A stretch of DNA of 44,466 nucleotides from Clostridia bacterium (GTDB taxonomy: Bacteria; Bacillota; Clostridia; Christensenellales; Borkfalkiaceae): contig JAGASM010000019.1 in NCBI GenBank assembly GCA_017621735.1, positions 1 through 44,466 on the forward strand. The letters are read 5' to 3'. Below are positions 30,118-38,511 of this stretch, piece by piece. Each line of letters begins with the position of its first letter. The stretch's first letter is position 1. Position numbers and translations under genes: made by a program. Under the pieces are notes generated by a model. It did no database searches and was not told where the DNA came from. It saw nothing but the letters and a program-made list of their open reading frames with translations.

Positions 30118-31131
30118 ATGAACGATAACGTTTACCGCGGACGGCGTAAAGCGTGTTATGCAATCAGTTGGGCACTGATTGCGCTTTCCGTATTATGTGT
30201 TTTGGGACTGCTTGTTTGTCTTGTCCTGTTCGGCTTCAACATGGGGGGACGGGATACTCTCTTCCTCATTTTGTCGGGGACTTTTTTAGGCGGAACGGTC
30301 GTCTTTGCGCTTTTCGGCGTGTGGACGTCCCGCGTTACGGTGCGACTTCTCTTTTTAGAACGGGACGTGGACGAGCGCGCCATTTCCGAAGAAAGTTTTT
30401 TTGCGGGCGAAGGCGTGTTTGCGACGTTTACGAAAAATTGTCTTACCTTCGGCAAGGGAACGGGGGCGGAAATTGCCGTACCCTATTCTCAAATCCGCGC
30501 GACGCGTGTTTGCAAACGGACGGCTCCCCGTATGAAAGGGGAGTGGTATATCCTTTTGCAAATTCCTACGTGCTATTTGAGCAAAAAAGGGGAGGGGGAC
30601 GAACTTCTTCCCGTGCAGTTTGATTATAAACAGCGTCTTCTCGACTGCATCGAGCGGTATGAAATCCCGTTGGACGGCGAAGAAAAGGAGGATGCAAAGG
30701 GCACGTTCAAAAAGGTCAAACGCTTTCAAAAGTGGGATAAGGGAAGTTGCGTAAAATATCTTATCGAATTCGGCGTCGGCGCGTTTTTGTTTTTCCTCGG
30801 AATCGGTCTTACGTATTTCCTTCCCAACGCTACGTTCGGAGCGGTCATTTTGGCGATCGGTGGGCTTTTCGCGGTAAAAAGCGGGTTTTCTCTTTTTCGG
30901 TCGAAGTACCTGCTCGTCGCGTACGAAGAAGGGTTTTATAAAAAGTCGAACGGGGAAGTAAACGCATTTTTCCGTTGGGAAGAGATCAGGCACGTTTCTA
31001 AAAAGAGAGAGGGTGAGAACGATTATTTGGTATTCGACTGCGGCTACGGCGATTTTATTTGTCGGGAAGTGGACGGCTTTTTTGAATACGTATCGCAAAA
31101 ATTCCCCCATTTTACGGAGGAAAAACCGTGA
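30118..31131 (+). CDS. Membrane protein with PH-like (YcxB-type) domains, unknown function
   Basis: The 337-aa protein starts at the ATG at 30118 with AAGGAG upstream. A longer frame from 29965 would overlap the XRE gene. Two N-terminal transmembrane helices (about 15-70) are followed by a cytosolic strand-rich domain (about 75-180), two more helices (about 215-262) and a second strand-rich domain (about 270-330, YLLVAYEEGFYKKSNGEV and FFRWEEIRHVSKKREGEND). The repeated '2 TM plus PH-like barrel' layout resembles YcxB/bPH proteins. The role is unknown. It follows the XRE regulator and overlaps the DUF1653 gene. Confidence 0.75.
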   Translation: MNDNVYRGRRKACYAISWALIALSVLCVLGLLVCLVLFGFNMGGRDTLFLILSGTFLGGTVVFALFGVWTSRVTVRLLFLERDVDERAISEESFFAGEGVFATFTKNCLTFGKGTGAEIAVPYSQIRATRVCKRTAPRMKGEWYILLQIPTCYLSKKGEGDELLPVQFDYKQRLLDCIERYEIPLDGEEKEDAKGTFKKVKRFQKWDKGSCVKYLIEFGVGAFLFFLGIGLTYFLPNATFGAVILAIGGLFAVKSGFSLFRSKYLLVAYEEGFYKKSNGEVNAFFRWEEIRHVSKKREGENDYLVFDCGYGDFICREVDGFFEYVSQKFPHFTEEKP

Positions 31132-31352
31132 AAGAGGTGCTCGTTGGTAGAAAGTACCGTCATTTTAAGGGGCAGGAGTATCTTGTCGAAGGGATAGCGA
31201 CGCATTCGGAAACGGGGGAAAAACTCGTCGTTTACCGTGCGCTTTACGGAGAAAAAGAACTGTTCGTTCGTCCCGTGGAACTGTTTCTTTCCCCCGTGGA
31301 TAAAATAAAGTATCCAAATGTAATGCAAAAAGATCGGTTTGAACTCATTTAA
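31128..31352 (+). CDS. DUF1653 family protein
   Basis: The 74-aa protein uses a GTG start that overlaps the previous stop (GTGA), with GGAGG upstream. GRKYRHFKGQEYLVEGIATHSETGEKLVVYRALYGEKELFVRP is the full DUF1653 core, a small SH3-like barrel of unknown function often found next to housekeeping genes. The C-terminus ends KIKYPNVMQKDRFELI. It is the last gene before the mcsA promoter. Confidence 0.88.
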   Translation: MKEVLVGRKYRHFKGQEYLVEGIATHSETGEKLVVYRALYGEKELFVRPVELFLSPVDKIKYPNVMQKDRFELI

Positions 31353-31360
31353 GTGTACCC

Positions 31361-31390
31361 CTTGCGCAATCGCGCAAGATTTGATATAAT
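31361..31390 (+). promoter_or_regulatory. mcsA-mcsB-clpC promoter with a dyad over the -35 box
   Basis: -35 TTGCGC (31362-31367), 17 bp, -10 TATAAT (31385-31390). The perfect inverted repeat CTTGCGC-AATC-GCGCAAG (31361-31378) covers the -35 box. It matches neither the CtsR heptanucleotide repeat nor CIRCE. It is a good operator candidate. A weak hairpin ending the previous unit is the alternative. Confidence 0.65.
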
Positions 31391-31415
31391 AAGAAAAACA
31401 CGGTTTGGAGGCGGT

Positions 31416-31838
31416 ATGCGCTGTGCTCGTTGCGGGAAACCCGTTGCTGAATTAAACGTTCGTCAAACGGAAGGGGAGGTCCTCTGCCCTCATTGCGCAC
31501 GCCGTTTGGAAGAGGAAAAATGTCCCGAATGCGGAACGACGGTAGAAGATTTCCGCCGTACGGGACTTTTGGGTTGCGCGCATTGTTATACGGTATTCCG
31601 TCAAGCGCTCACGCCCACCATTCGTTACGTGCAAGGCAACCTGCGCCACGAGGGGAAGGTCCCCAGCCGTGAGGCGGAGGAAAAATACTTCGTCATGCGG
31701 GAACTCGTCAGTCGGCAGGAGAGCCTGAAAGGGGAAATTGAAGAGGCGATGCGTACGGGAAGGTATTCGGATGCGGAGCGGTTGCAAGAAGAACTCCTTT
31801 CGGTAAACAGACGTCTTTACGGAGGGGAATTATCGTGA
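31416..31838 (+). CDS. mcsA: McsA, zinc-finger activator of the arginine kinase
   Basis: The 140-aa protein starts at the ATG at 31416, preceded by GGAGGCGG. Four CxxC pairs (CARC, CPHC, CPEC, CAHC) form the zinc-binding region in the first 60 residues. A C-terminal UVR helical hairpin follows (LKGEIEEAMRTGRYSDAERLQEELLSVNRRL). McsA binds and stimulates McsB and, in Bacillus, senses heat, metals or thiol stress for the CtsR regulon. Its stop overlaps the GTG start of mcsB. Confidence 0.94.
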   Translation: MRCARCGKPVAELNVRQTEGEVLCPHCARRLEEEKCPECGTTVEDFRRTGLLGCAHCYTVFRQALTPTIRYVQGNLRHEGKVPSREAEEKYFVMRELVSRQESLKGEIEEAMRTGRYSDAERLQEELLSVNRRLYGGELS

Positions 31839-32857
31839 GCGGACGCATTTCATACGACAACGTCGTCGTGTCGACGCGCATTCGCTTGGCGAGAAATTTT
31901 GCCGACTATCCCTTTCCGAATCGGATCAAAGACGTAGGAAAGGCACGGGAAATTATTCGCTTGATTGCGGCGGAACTTCGGCACACGGACGAGTTCGATC
32001 TTTATTATATGAATCAAATTGCCGACGAGCGGGCGGCATTTTTGAAGGAAAGAAATCTCATCAGTCAAGATCTCATCAATCACCGTCAAATTTCGGCGGC
32101 GCTCATATCGCGCGATGAAAGTATTTCCGTTATGATCAACGAAGAGGATCACGTACGCGAACAGTACTTTCTTCGGTCGTTTGACTTGGAAAAGGTATAC
32201 GAGCGTATTTCGGGAATCGACGATATCATTTCCGAATCCATTCCCTTTGCGTTCGACGAGCAGTTCGGTTATTTGACCGCGTGCCCTACCAACCTCGGAA
32301 CGGGACTGCGCGCGTCCGTCATGCTCTTTTTGCCCGCACTTTCCCGTCGCGGAAGAATGCGGGAAATTTCTACAAAACTTTCTCGAATCGGTCTTACCGT
32401 GCGCGGGGCGTTCGGCGAAGGGAGCGGGGCGGAAGGGGAGTTGTTCCAAATCAGCAACGAAGTAACGCTCGGAATTTCCGAAGAAGAAATTTTAACCGCC
32501 GTATCGGACGCAGTAAAGACGCTCGTCGAGTTTGAACTTCGCGAGCGGGACGAAGCGTTAAAAGAAAATAAAATTGCCATCAAGGATCGCGCGTTCCGCG
32601 CCTACGGCATTTTGACCAACTGCGTCAGCATCGACGCGGACGAATTTATGTCGCTCATGGCGGATTTGAAACTCGGTTTGGCGCTCGGGTTTTTCCACGG
32701 TCAGATGTCCGATTTAGATGATTTGCTCGTCGCGATGCGCCCTGCGAATATCAACCGCTTAAACGGCGCGCGTCTGGACGAAGAAAAACGCAAACTCTAC
32801 CGTGCGGAATACGCGGGGAAAGCGCTCCGCGCCATGGAACTAGTAATGAGGAGATAA
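31835..32857 (+). CDS. mcsB: McsB, protein-arginine kinase
   Basis: The 340-aa ATP:guanido phosphotransferase starts at GTG, overlapping mcsA. STRIRLARNFADYPFP (about 13-28) is the ATP-binding N-terminal motif. MINEEDHVREQ (about 99-109) carries the substrate acid. CPTNLGTGLRASVMLFLPAL (about 150-169) contains the catalytic cysteine. The C-terminal phospho-arginine pocket region ends with LLVAMRPANINRL. It marks proteins with phospho-arginine for ClpC-ClpP degradation, and clpC and clpP are both in this window. Confidence 0.95.
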   Translation: MSGRISYDNVVVSTRIRLARNFADYPFPNRIKDVGKAREIIRLIAAELRHTDEFDLYYMNQIADERAAFLKERNLISQDLINHRQISAALISRDESISVMINEEDHVREQYFLRSFDLEKVYERISGIDDIISESIPFAFDEQFGYLTACPTNLGTGLRASVMLFLPALSRRGRMREISTKLSRIGLTVRGAFGEGSGAEGELFQISNEVTLGISEEEILTAVSDAVKTLVEFELRERDEALKENKIAIKDRAFRAYGILTNCVSIDADEFMSLMADLKLGLALGFFHGQMSDLDDLLVAMRPANINRLNGARLDEEKRKLYRAEYAGKALRAMELVMRR

Positions 32858-32861
32858 AGGT

Positions 32862-35315
32862 ATGGATATTATGTCCCGATTTTCCGACAACCTCTTAAAG
32901 GCGATCGCCCTTTCGGAGGCGGCGGCAAAGGAATTTAATACCAGTTACATCGGGAGCGAGCACGTCTTATACGGAATTTTGCGTGTGCCCGAGAGCGCCG
33001 CGGGAAAACTGTTAAAGGCGGCGGGGGTTTCGGCGGTAAAGTATCGCGATATCTTCCGCAAGCAACTCAACCACGCCACCAAGACGACGGGGTTTACTCC
33101 GCGCACCAAGCAAATGATTCAACGCGCGATGGAGTTTGCAAACGTCGACGACGCATATAATTCGCTCATCGGAACGGAGCACATGCTCCTTTCCATTTTG
33201 AGTATGGAAGACTGTGTCGCCGTTGCCATTTTGCGCATGCTCGGCGTACGCATGGACGCGCTCATTCGCGGTGCGGAAGAACTCATCGGACCTGCAAAAG
33301 AAGAGAGAGTTCCTCCGCAGGCGGAGCAGCCTTCTTCCTCTCGCGAAGAACAGGCGGCGCCCATTTCGGACGACGCTTTATTGCAGTTCGGCGTCGATTT
33401 GACGCAACGCGCGCGGGAAGGGAAACTCGATCCCGTCATCGGACGGAGAACGGAAATTGAAAAGGTCATTCAAATTCTTTCTCGCCGTATGAAAAACAAC
33501 CCCGTTTTGATCGGGGAACCGGGCGTCGGGAAGAGCGCGGTAGCAGAAGGGTTGGCGCAAGCGATCGTTTCGGGCGAAGTCCCCGAACTGTTGCGCGGAA
33601 AAACGGTGTTTTCTCTCAACCTCAATACCCTTTTAGCGGGAGCGCGTTACCGCGGGGATTTTGAAGAACGCTTGAAAAACGTCGTAGAATCGATTGTCAA
33701 AAACAAAAATATCATCTTGTTTATCGACGAAATCCACATGATCGTGGGCGCGGGGGCGTCCTCCGATTCGACGATGGACGCGTCGAATATCTTAAAACCC
33801 ATGCTTTCCCGCGGGGAGTTGCAAACGGTGGGCGCGACGACGCTGGAAGAATACAGAAAGTATATCGAAAAGGACGCAGCGCTTGCGCGGCGGTTTACCC
33901 CCGTCGTCGTAGAAGAGCCGAGCGTAGAGGACACGATCGTCATTTTGCGCGGACTCAAAGATAAATACGAGGCGCATCACAACGTCGTTATCACCGAAGA
34001 GGCGATCGATGCCGCCGCACGCCTTTCCGACCGCTATATCACCGACCGTTTTTTGCCCGATAAGGCGATCGACCTCATCGACGAGGCGGCGTCCCGCGAA
34101 CGGCTCAATTCGTATAACGGGCCTGCCGGATTGCACGAAATGGAAGAAAAAGCCGACCGTTTGATTGCGGAGCGCGATAAATTCGCCCGTTGGAAAGACT
34201 ATAATCGGGCGGCGGAACTTTCTCAAAAAATCGACGAACTGTCCGAAAAGATAGACGATTTGAAGAGGGAGTGGAACGAAAAGCGCAACCGCACGCACCT
34301 CTCGATCGGAATGGAAGAAATTGCCGAGATCGTCAGCGGGTGGACGGGGATTCCCGTATTAAAATTGACGGCGGAAGAGAGTGAAAAACTCCTGCATTTA
34401 GAAGAGCAGTTGCACGAGCGCATCGTCGGGCAAGAAGACGCGGTGAGCGCCGTTTCCAAAGCAATTCGCCGTGCCCGCGCGGGATTGAAAGATCCCAACC
34501 GCCCGATCGGATCGTTCATCTTTGTCGGACCTACGGGAGTGGGGAAGACGGATTTAACAAAAGCGCTTGCCGAGTGTATGTTCGGGGATGAAAAATTGAT
34601 GATTCGACTGGATATGTCCGAATATATGGAAAAATATTCGGTATCCAAACTCATCGGCGCGCCTCCCGGATACGTCGGCTACGACGACAGTCAAGGGGGA
34701 CAGTTGACCGAGCGCATTCGCAGAAAGCCGTACTCTGTGGTGCTCTTTGACGAGATTGAAAAAGCACATCCCGACGTGTTTAATTTGCTATTGCAAATCC
34801 TTGACGACGGTCGCTTGACGGATAGCAAGGGAAGAGTCGTTTCCTTTAAGAATACCGTTTTAATTATGACGTCAAACGTCGGCGCGCACGTGGTAAACGA
34901 AGGGCGGGTGATGGGATTCGGCACCTATCAAAACGATTACGACGATATGCGCGAACGCATTGAAAACGCGCTCAAACAACAGTTTAAGCCGGAGTTTTTG
35001 AATCGGTTGGACGAGATTATCATTTTCCACAAACTTTCCCGCGAGGATGCGTCTAAAATTTGCGGAAAGATGTTGCAAGGGCTTCAAAAACGGCTTTTGG
35101 AACGGGATATCACCGTAAAAATTTCCGAGCGGGCAAAAAATTTGCTCGTCGAAGAGGGGTATAGCGAAGAGTTTGGCGCGCGCCCTCTAAAACGCATTAT
35201 CCAACGCCGTATTGAAGATCGCCTTTCGGAAGAGATTTTGCTCGGTAACGTTTCTTCGGGGAATACGATCATCGTAGACGAAGAGGACGGCAAGATTGTC
35301 TTTTTGGAAGAATAA
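32862..35315 (+). CDS. clpC: ClpC, Hsp100 unfoldase
   Basis: The 817-aa protein has two Clp-N repeats (residues about 4-140), AAA+ domain 1 with GEPGVGKS (about 217-224), the coiled-coil M-domain (about 420-490), and AAA+ domain 2 with GPTGVGKT (about 559-566), then the D2-small domain. In the N-domain the phospho-arginine binding surface feeds McsB-marked substrates. It partners with ClpP (4044). The gene lies 4 bp after mcsB. The usual ctsR repressor is not upstream. Confidence 0.97.
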   Translation: MDIMSRFSDNLLKAIALSEAAAKEFNTSYIGSEHVLYGILRVPESAAGKLLKAAGVSAVKYRDIFRKQLNHATKTTGFTPRTKQMIQRAMEFANVDDAYNSLIGTEHMLLSILSMEDCVAVAILRMLGVRMDALIRGAEELIGPAKEERVPPQAEQPSSSREEQAAPISDDALLQFGVDLTQRAREGKLDPVIGRRTEIEKVIQILSRRMKNNPVLIGEPGVGKSAVAEGLAQAIVSGEVPELLRGKTVFSLNLNTLLAGARYRGDFEERLKNVVESIVKNKNIILFIDEIHMIVGAGASSDSTMDASNILKPMLSRGELQTVGATTLEEYRKYIEKDAALARRFTPVVVEEPSVEDTIVILRGLKDKYEAHHNVVITEEAIDAAARLSDRYITDRFLPDKAIDLIDEAASRERLNSYNGPAGLHEMEEKADRLIAERDKFARWKDYNRAAELSQKIDELSEKIDDLKREWNEKRNRTHLSIGMEEIAEIVSGWTGIPVLKLTAEESEKLLHLEEQLHERIVGQEDAVSAVSKAIRRARAGLKDPNRPIGSFIFVGPTGVGKTDLTKALAECMFGDEKLMIRLDMSEYMEKYSVSKLIGAPPGYVGYDDSQGGQLTERIRRKPYSVVLFDEIEKAHPDVFNLLLQILDDGRLTDSKGRVVSFKNTVLIMTSNVGAHVVNEGRVMGFGTYQNDYDDMRERIENALKQQFKPEFLNRLDEIIIFHKLSREDASKICGKMLQGLQKRLLERDITVKISERAKNLLVEEGYSEEFGARPLKRIIQRRIEDRLSEEILLGNVSSGNTIIVDEEDGKIVFLEE

Positions 35316-35341
35316 CAAAGCGCATTTTTATTTCAAGAAAG

Positions 35342-35422
35342 AACGGCGCCGCACCCTAAATGGGTGCGGCGCCGTTTATGCGTTGCGCAAAATAAGCACC
35401 GCCGTCCGTGTAAGGCGGCGGT
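35342..35422. terminator. Two hairpins between clpC and apgM
   Basis: AACGGCGCCGCACCC (35342-35356) pairs with GGGTGCGGCGCCGTT (35362-35376), an exceptionally GC-rich 15-bp stem with a weak T-tail. ACCGCCG (35398-35404) pairs with CGGCGGT (35416-35422), with a better tail on the minus strand. They probably end clpC and apgM transcription respectively. Confidence 0.6.
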
Positions 35423-35432
35423 AAAGCGTTAC

Positions 35433-36641
35433 TTATTTGTCAAAGAGCAGTTGAATGAGTTCCCAACCGCGTTCGAGGTGCAATCCCGTTTTTTGCGCTT
35501 CCTCTTCGCAATAACTGTTTGCGCCGTTTCCCGCTTCCTCTCCGCTATCGTAAAGAAGGAAGGGGACGGGATCGGACGTGTGCGTTTTCAAACAAATAGG
35601 GGTAGGGTGATCGGGTAATATCAGCAAGCGCACGCGTTCTCCCGCATCGCGCATACGGGAAAGAATGGTGTTTACAACTCCGTCCACTTGTTCGATGGAG
35701 TAAATTTTCTTTTCCGCGTCCCCGTGGTGCCCGCATTCGTCGGGCGCCTCCATGTGTACGTAAACAAAATCAAGCCCGCCCAACAGCGCGTCTGCGGCGG
35801 CGTTTGCTTTTCCTGAAAAGTTCGTATCCCAGTTTCCCGTTGCGCCGTCTACTTCAATCGTTTTCATTCCCGAAAGAATGCCCAAACCTTTGACCAAATC
35901 GACCGCCGAAATAACGCCCCCCTTTTTTCCGTAAAGGGATTCAAACGGCTGCATGCTCGGTTTGGTGCCTTCCCCCCAAAACCAAACGGAATTAGCGGGG
36001 TTTTTCCCTTCCGCCACCCGCTTTACGTTGACGGGGTGATTGCGGAGCAGTTCGTACGAGCGCTCCATCATGGCAAGAAATGCGTCCGCGCCCTCTCCTT
36101 TGGGGAGGTAATCGGTGATGACGCGGTCGGAAATGTCGTGCGGGGGCGTGAAGTCGTGTCCCGTCTTTCCGTTTTCCACGACGAGGCAATGGCGGTAAGA
36201 AATTCCCGCAAACAGGGTAAAGGGCGCTCGGTCAAAATGCTCCTTCAAAAAAACGATGAGTTCGCGCGCCTCTTCCGTGGAAATTTCTCCCGCGGAATAG
36301 TCGATCATGCGTTTTTCCGCGTACACGGGTGCGTCGGAAAGGGTTACAAGGTTGCAACGGAGGGTAACGTCCGTGTCTTTGAGCGGAATGCCGATGCTCG
36401 CAGCCTCCAGCGGAGAACGCCCCGTATAAAATTGCGCGGGGGCATAGCCCATGACGGAGAGGTTTGCGACGTCGCTCCCCGGCTTAAACCCTTGCGGTAC
36501 CGTCTTTGCCGTTCCTACCTTGCTCATGCGGGCAAGCGAATCGATTGTCCGTTTGTTTGCACATTGCAAGCAAGTTTTATTTTCTCTTTCGGGCATGGGG
36601 TATCCCGCCATGCCGTCCCCTAAAATAACAGCGTATTTCAT
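35433..36641 (-). CDS. apgM: 2,3-bisphosphoglycerate-independent phosphoglycerate mutase (ApgM type)
   Basis: The 402-aa enzyme interconverts 3- and 2-phosphoglycerate in glycolysis. MKYAVILGDGMAGYP opens an alkaline-phosphatase-fold domain with the metal aspartate. GSDVANLSVMGYAPAQFYTGRSPLEAA (about 54-80) holds the nucleophilic serine and the ApgM signature. HMEAPDECGHHGD and LPDHPTP supply the remaining metal ligands. The archaeal-type ApgM is common in Clostridia and Bacteroidota. It is last in the mtnN-luxS-ung operon, 3 bp after ung. Confidence 0.94.
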   Translation of the reverse strand: MKYAVILGDGMAGYPMPERENKTCLQCANKRTIDSLARMSKVGTAKTVPQGFKPGSDVANLSVMGYAPAQFYTGRSPLEAASIGIPLKDTDVTLRCNLVTLSDAPVYAEKRMIDYSAGEISTEEARELIVFLKEHFDRAPFTLFAGISYRHCLVVENGKTGHDFTPPHDISDRVITDYLPKGEGADAFLAMMERSYELLRNHPVNVKRVAEGKNPANSVWFWGEGTKPSMQPFESLYGKKGGVISAVDLVKGLGILSGMKTIEVDGATGNWDTNFSGKANAAADALLGGLDFVYVHMEAPDECGHHGDAEKKIYSIEQVDGVVNTILSRMRDAGERVRLLILPDHPTPICLKTHTSDPVPFLLYDSGEEAGNGANSYCEEEAQKTGLHLERGWELIQLLFDK

Positions 36642-36644
36642 ATA

Positions 36645-37313
36645 TTATTCTCCTAAATTCCAGTCGATGGGCGATTTGCCCGTGCGTTTGAGATATTCGT
36701 TTGTCTTTGAGTAGTGCTTGCACCCGAAAAAGCCTTGATAGGCAGAAAGGGGGGAAGGATGCGCGCATTGTAAAATCAGGTGTTTGCTTTGGTCGATGAG
36801 GGGGACTTTCCTCCGTGCGTTTCCTCCCCAAAGGAGGAAAACAAGCCCTTCCTTTTGTTCACTCAACAGAGAAATAACGGAATCGGTAAACCAACTCCAA
36901 CCGCAGTTTGCGTGCGAATTCGCTTGGTGGGCGCGCACCGTGAGCGCGGTATTGAGAAGAAGAACGCCCTCTTTCGCCCACTTTGTCAAATCGCCCGAAC
37001 GGGGAGGGGAAACACCCAAATCGCTTTGCAATTCTTTGAGCATGTTTTCCAGCGAAGGGGGCTTTTTCATTCCCTCTTTGACGGAAAAACAAAGTCCGTG
37101 CGCTTGCCCTTCGTTATGGTAGGGGTCTTGCCCCAAAAGGACGACTTTCACCTCTGAAAAGGGGGTGTACCGAAAGCAGTTATAAATATCGTACATATCG
37201 GGATAAACGACGTGCGTCGAATATTCTTCTTTCAAAAACGCGCGAATTTTCAAATAGCGTTCGTCCTGAAAGAGAGGCGCAAGCCGTTCGTTCCAGTCGC
37301 CGAGATCAATCAT
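36645..37313 (-). CDS. ung: Uracil-DNA glycosylase, family 1
   Basis: The 222-aa enzyme starts at the ATG at 37313, overlapping the luxS stop by 8 bases, with GGAG upstream inside luxS. A longer frame is out of the family range. Motif GQDPYH (61-66) has catalytic Asp63. LLLNTALTVRAHQANSH and LLWGGNAR follow. HPSPLSAYQGFFGC (185-198) has catalytic His185 and the DNA-intercalating leucine loop. It removes uracil from DNA. Linkage to luxS is unusual but clearly translational. Confidence 0.96.
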   Translation of the reverse strand: MIDLGDWNERLAPLFQDERYLKIRAFLKEEYSTHVVYPDMYDIYNCFRYTPFSEVKVVLLGQDPYHNEGQAHGLCFSVKEGMKKPPSLENMLKELQSDLGVSPPRSGDLTKWAKEGVLLLNTALTVRAHQANSHANCGWSWFTDSVISLLSEQKEGLVFLLWGGNARRKVPLIDQSKHLILQCAHPSPLSAYQGFFGCKHYSKTNEYLKRTGKSPIDWNLGE

Positions 37314-37740
37314 CGAGATTCTCCAAAATTTTTGCGTACGCGACGAGTTCGTTTTTCGCGTCTTGTAAGTCGTGTTCCAAGTAATTGCCGCACTCTTCCC
37401 GCTTGTTTCCAGGGATTTCATTCAGCGCGAGCGCTTGCGGAATACAACGTTTTAAGAGGGAAAGGACGTCTTTCTTCGTGAGGTTGACGGTGAGAAGGTA
37501 AAACCCCGTTCTACAACCCATCGGGCCAAAATAGACGACGTTTTCTCCCTCGTCGCTATTGCGGAGAACGGTCGCGAGAAAATGCTCGACGGTGTGAAGC
37601 GCTTTGGGGGAAATATAGTCGCCCGCGTTTGGTTTTTTCATGCGTAAGTCGAAAGTGGTAACCCCGTGCGCCTGCATGGAAACGTGAAGCCCAACGGGGA
37701 GTACGTCGTGATTTTTAGAAAAGGACGGAATACGTTTCAT
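37306..37740 (-). CDS. luxS: S-ribosylhomocysteine lyase (LuxS)
   Basis: The 144-aa metalloenzyme splits S-ribosylhomocysteine into homocysteine and DPD, the precursor of autoinducer-2. The zinc ligands are His49 and His53 in HTVEH and the Cys of ECGNYLEHDL. Cys76 in GCRTGF is the catalytic cysteine. I prefer the ATG at 37740 (MKRIPSF) over a TTG two codons upstream, since GGAG lies 11-12 bases before it, overlapping the end of mtnN. The gene follows mtnN, so the two steps of S-adenosylhomocysteine recycling are coupled. Confidence 0.96.
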   Translation of the reverse strand: MKRIPSFSKNHDVLPVGLHVSMQAHGVTTFDLRMKKPNAGDYISPKALHTVEHFLATVLRNSDEGENVVYFGPMGCRTGFYLLTVNLTKKDVLSLLKRCIPQALALNEIPGNKREECGNYLEHDLQDAKNELVAYAKILENLDD

Positions 37741-37742
37741 AC

Positions 37743-38399
37743 TCAAAGGACTCCGATGATTTCGTTCAAGCGTGATTTTAAGTGATCAAGCGCGCGGTTG
37801 CGGTTGACGAGGTACTGATCCGTCGTGCTGCCCTGTCCGTATACGTCGGAGATCGCCTTGACGGAATAGAAAGGAACGTCCGCGCCTTTGCATACTTGCG
37901 CAATCGCCGCGCCTTCCATATCGCGGATATCCGCATTCAGCGTTTGCGTCAAAAGGGTATGGTCGACGGGAGAGTCGTTAAAGCGGTCGCCCGAGCCGAG
38001 GGCGCGCGTTTCAAACGCCGTATTTTGAATGAGGGAAAGAGAAAGATAATTTTCGTCGTATTCGTCGAGCGTACCGATTTGCGTTCCGTTGAGTTGCGTC
38101 AAATCAAAGTCGTACTGTACCGCACGGTCAATGAGGTAAATTTCTCCCACCTGCGTGCGTCCGTTAAGACCGCCCGCGACGCCGAAGTTGAAAAGAACGT
38201 CTGCGCCTTCCGAAAGCGCGGTACACGCGCCGACGGCGGCATTTACCTTTCCCACGCCGCAAATAACGAGGAGAACGTCTTTGCCGAATGCTTTTCCGCG
38301 GTAAACGGTTTTTCCGTTTATACGTTCAATTTTTTCCACGTTCATTTGCGAACGCAAAATCTCCGCTTCGATTTCCATTGCAATTACCGCACCGATCAT
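37743..38399 (-). CDS. mtnN: 5'-methylthioadenosine/S-adenosylhomocysteine nucleosidase
   Basis: The 218-aa enzyme removes adenine from S-adenosylhomocysteine to give the LuxS substrate, and acts on methylthioadenosine. IGAVIAMEIEAE supplies the catalytic glutamate (about 12), GVGKVNAAVG the ribose site, FNFGVAGGLNG the core, and DMEGAAIAQVC (about 165-175) and VKAISDVYG the base-binding aspartate. It is first in the operon, with AAGGAG before the ATG and a promoter at 38431-38459. Confidence 0.95.
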   Translation of the reverse strand: MIGAVIAMEIEAEILRSQMNVEKIERINGKTVYRGKAFGKDVLLVICGVGKVNAAVGACTALSEGADVLFNFGVAGGLNGRTQVGEIYLIDRAVQYDFDLTQLNGTQIGTLDEYDENYLSLSLIQNTAFETRALGSGDRFNDSPVDHTLLTQTLNADIRDMEGAAIAQVCKGADVPFYSVKAISDVYGQGSTTDQYLVNRNRALDHLKSRLNEIIGVL

Positions 38400-38430
38400 A
38401 GTAAAACTCCTTTTTCAACCGATTGTAATG

Positions 38431-38459
38431 ATTATAACAAATTATAAAAAAAAACGCAA
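38431..38459 (-). promoter_or_regulatory. Promoter of mtnN-luxS-ung-apgM
   Basis: On the minus strand, TTGCGT (38454-38459), 17 bp, TATAAT (38431-38436). A second TATAAT (38441-38446) lies ten bases upstream. Confidence 0.6.
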
Positions 38460-38511
38460 GACATCGTATACTTTATTTTGCATTTGGTTACAATCAAAAC
38501 GGAGGTAGGAT

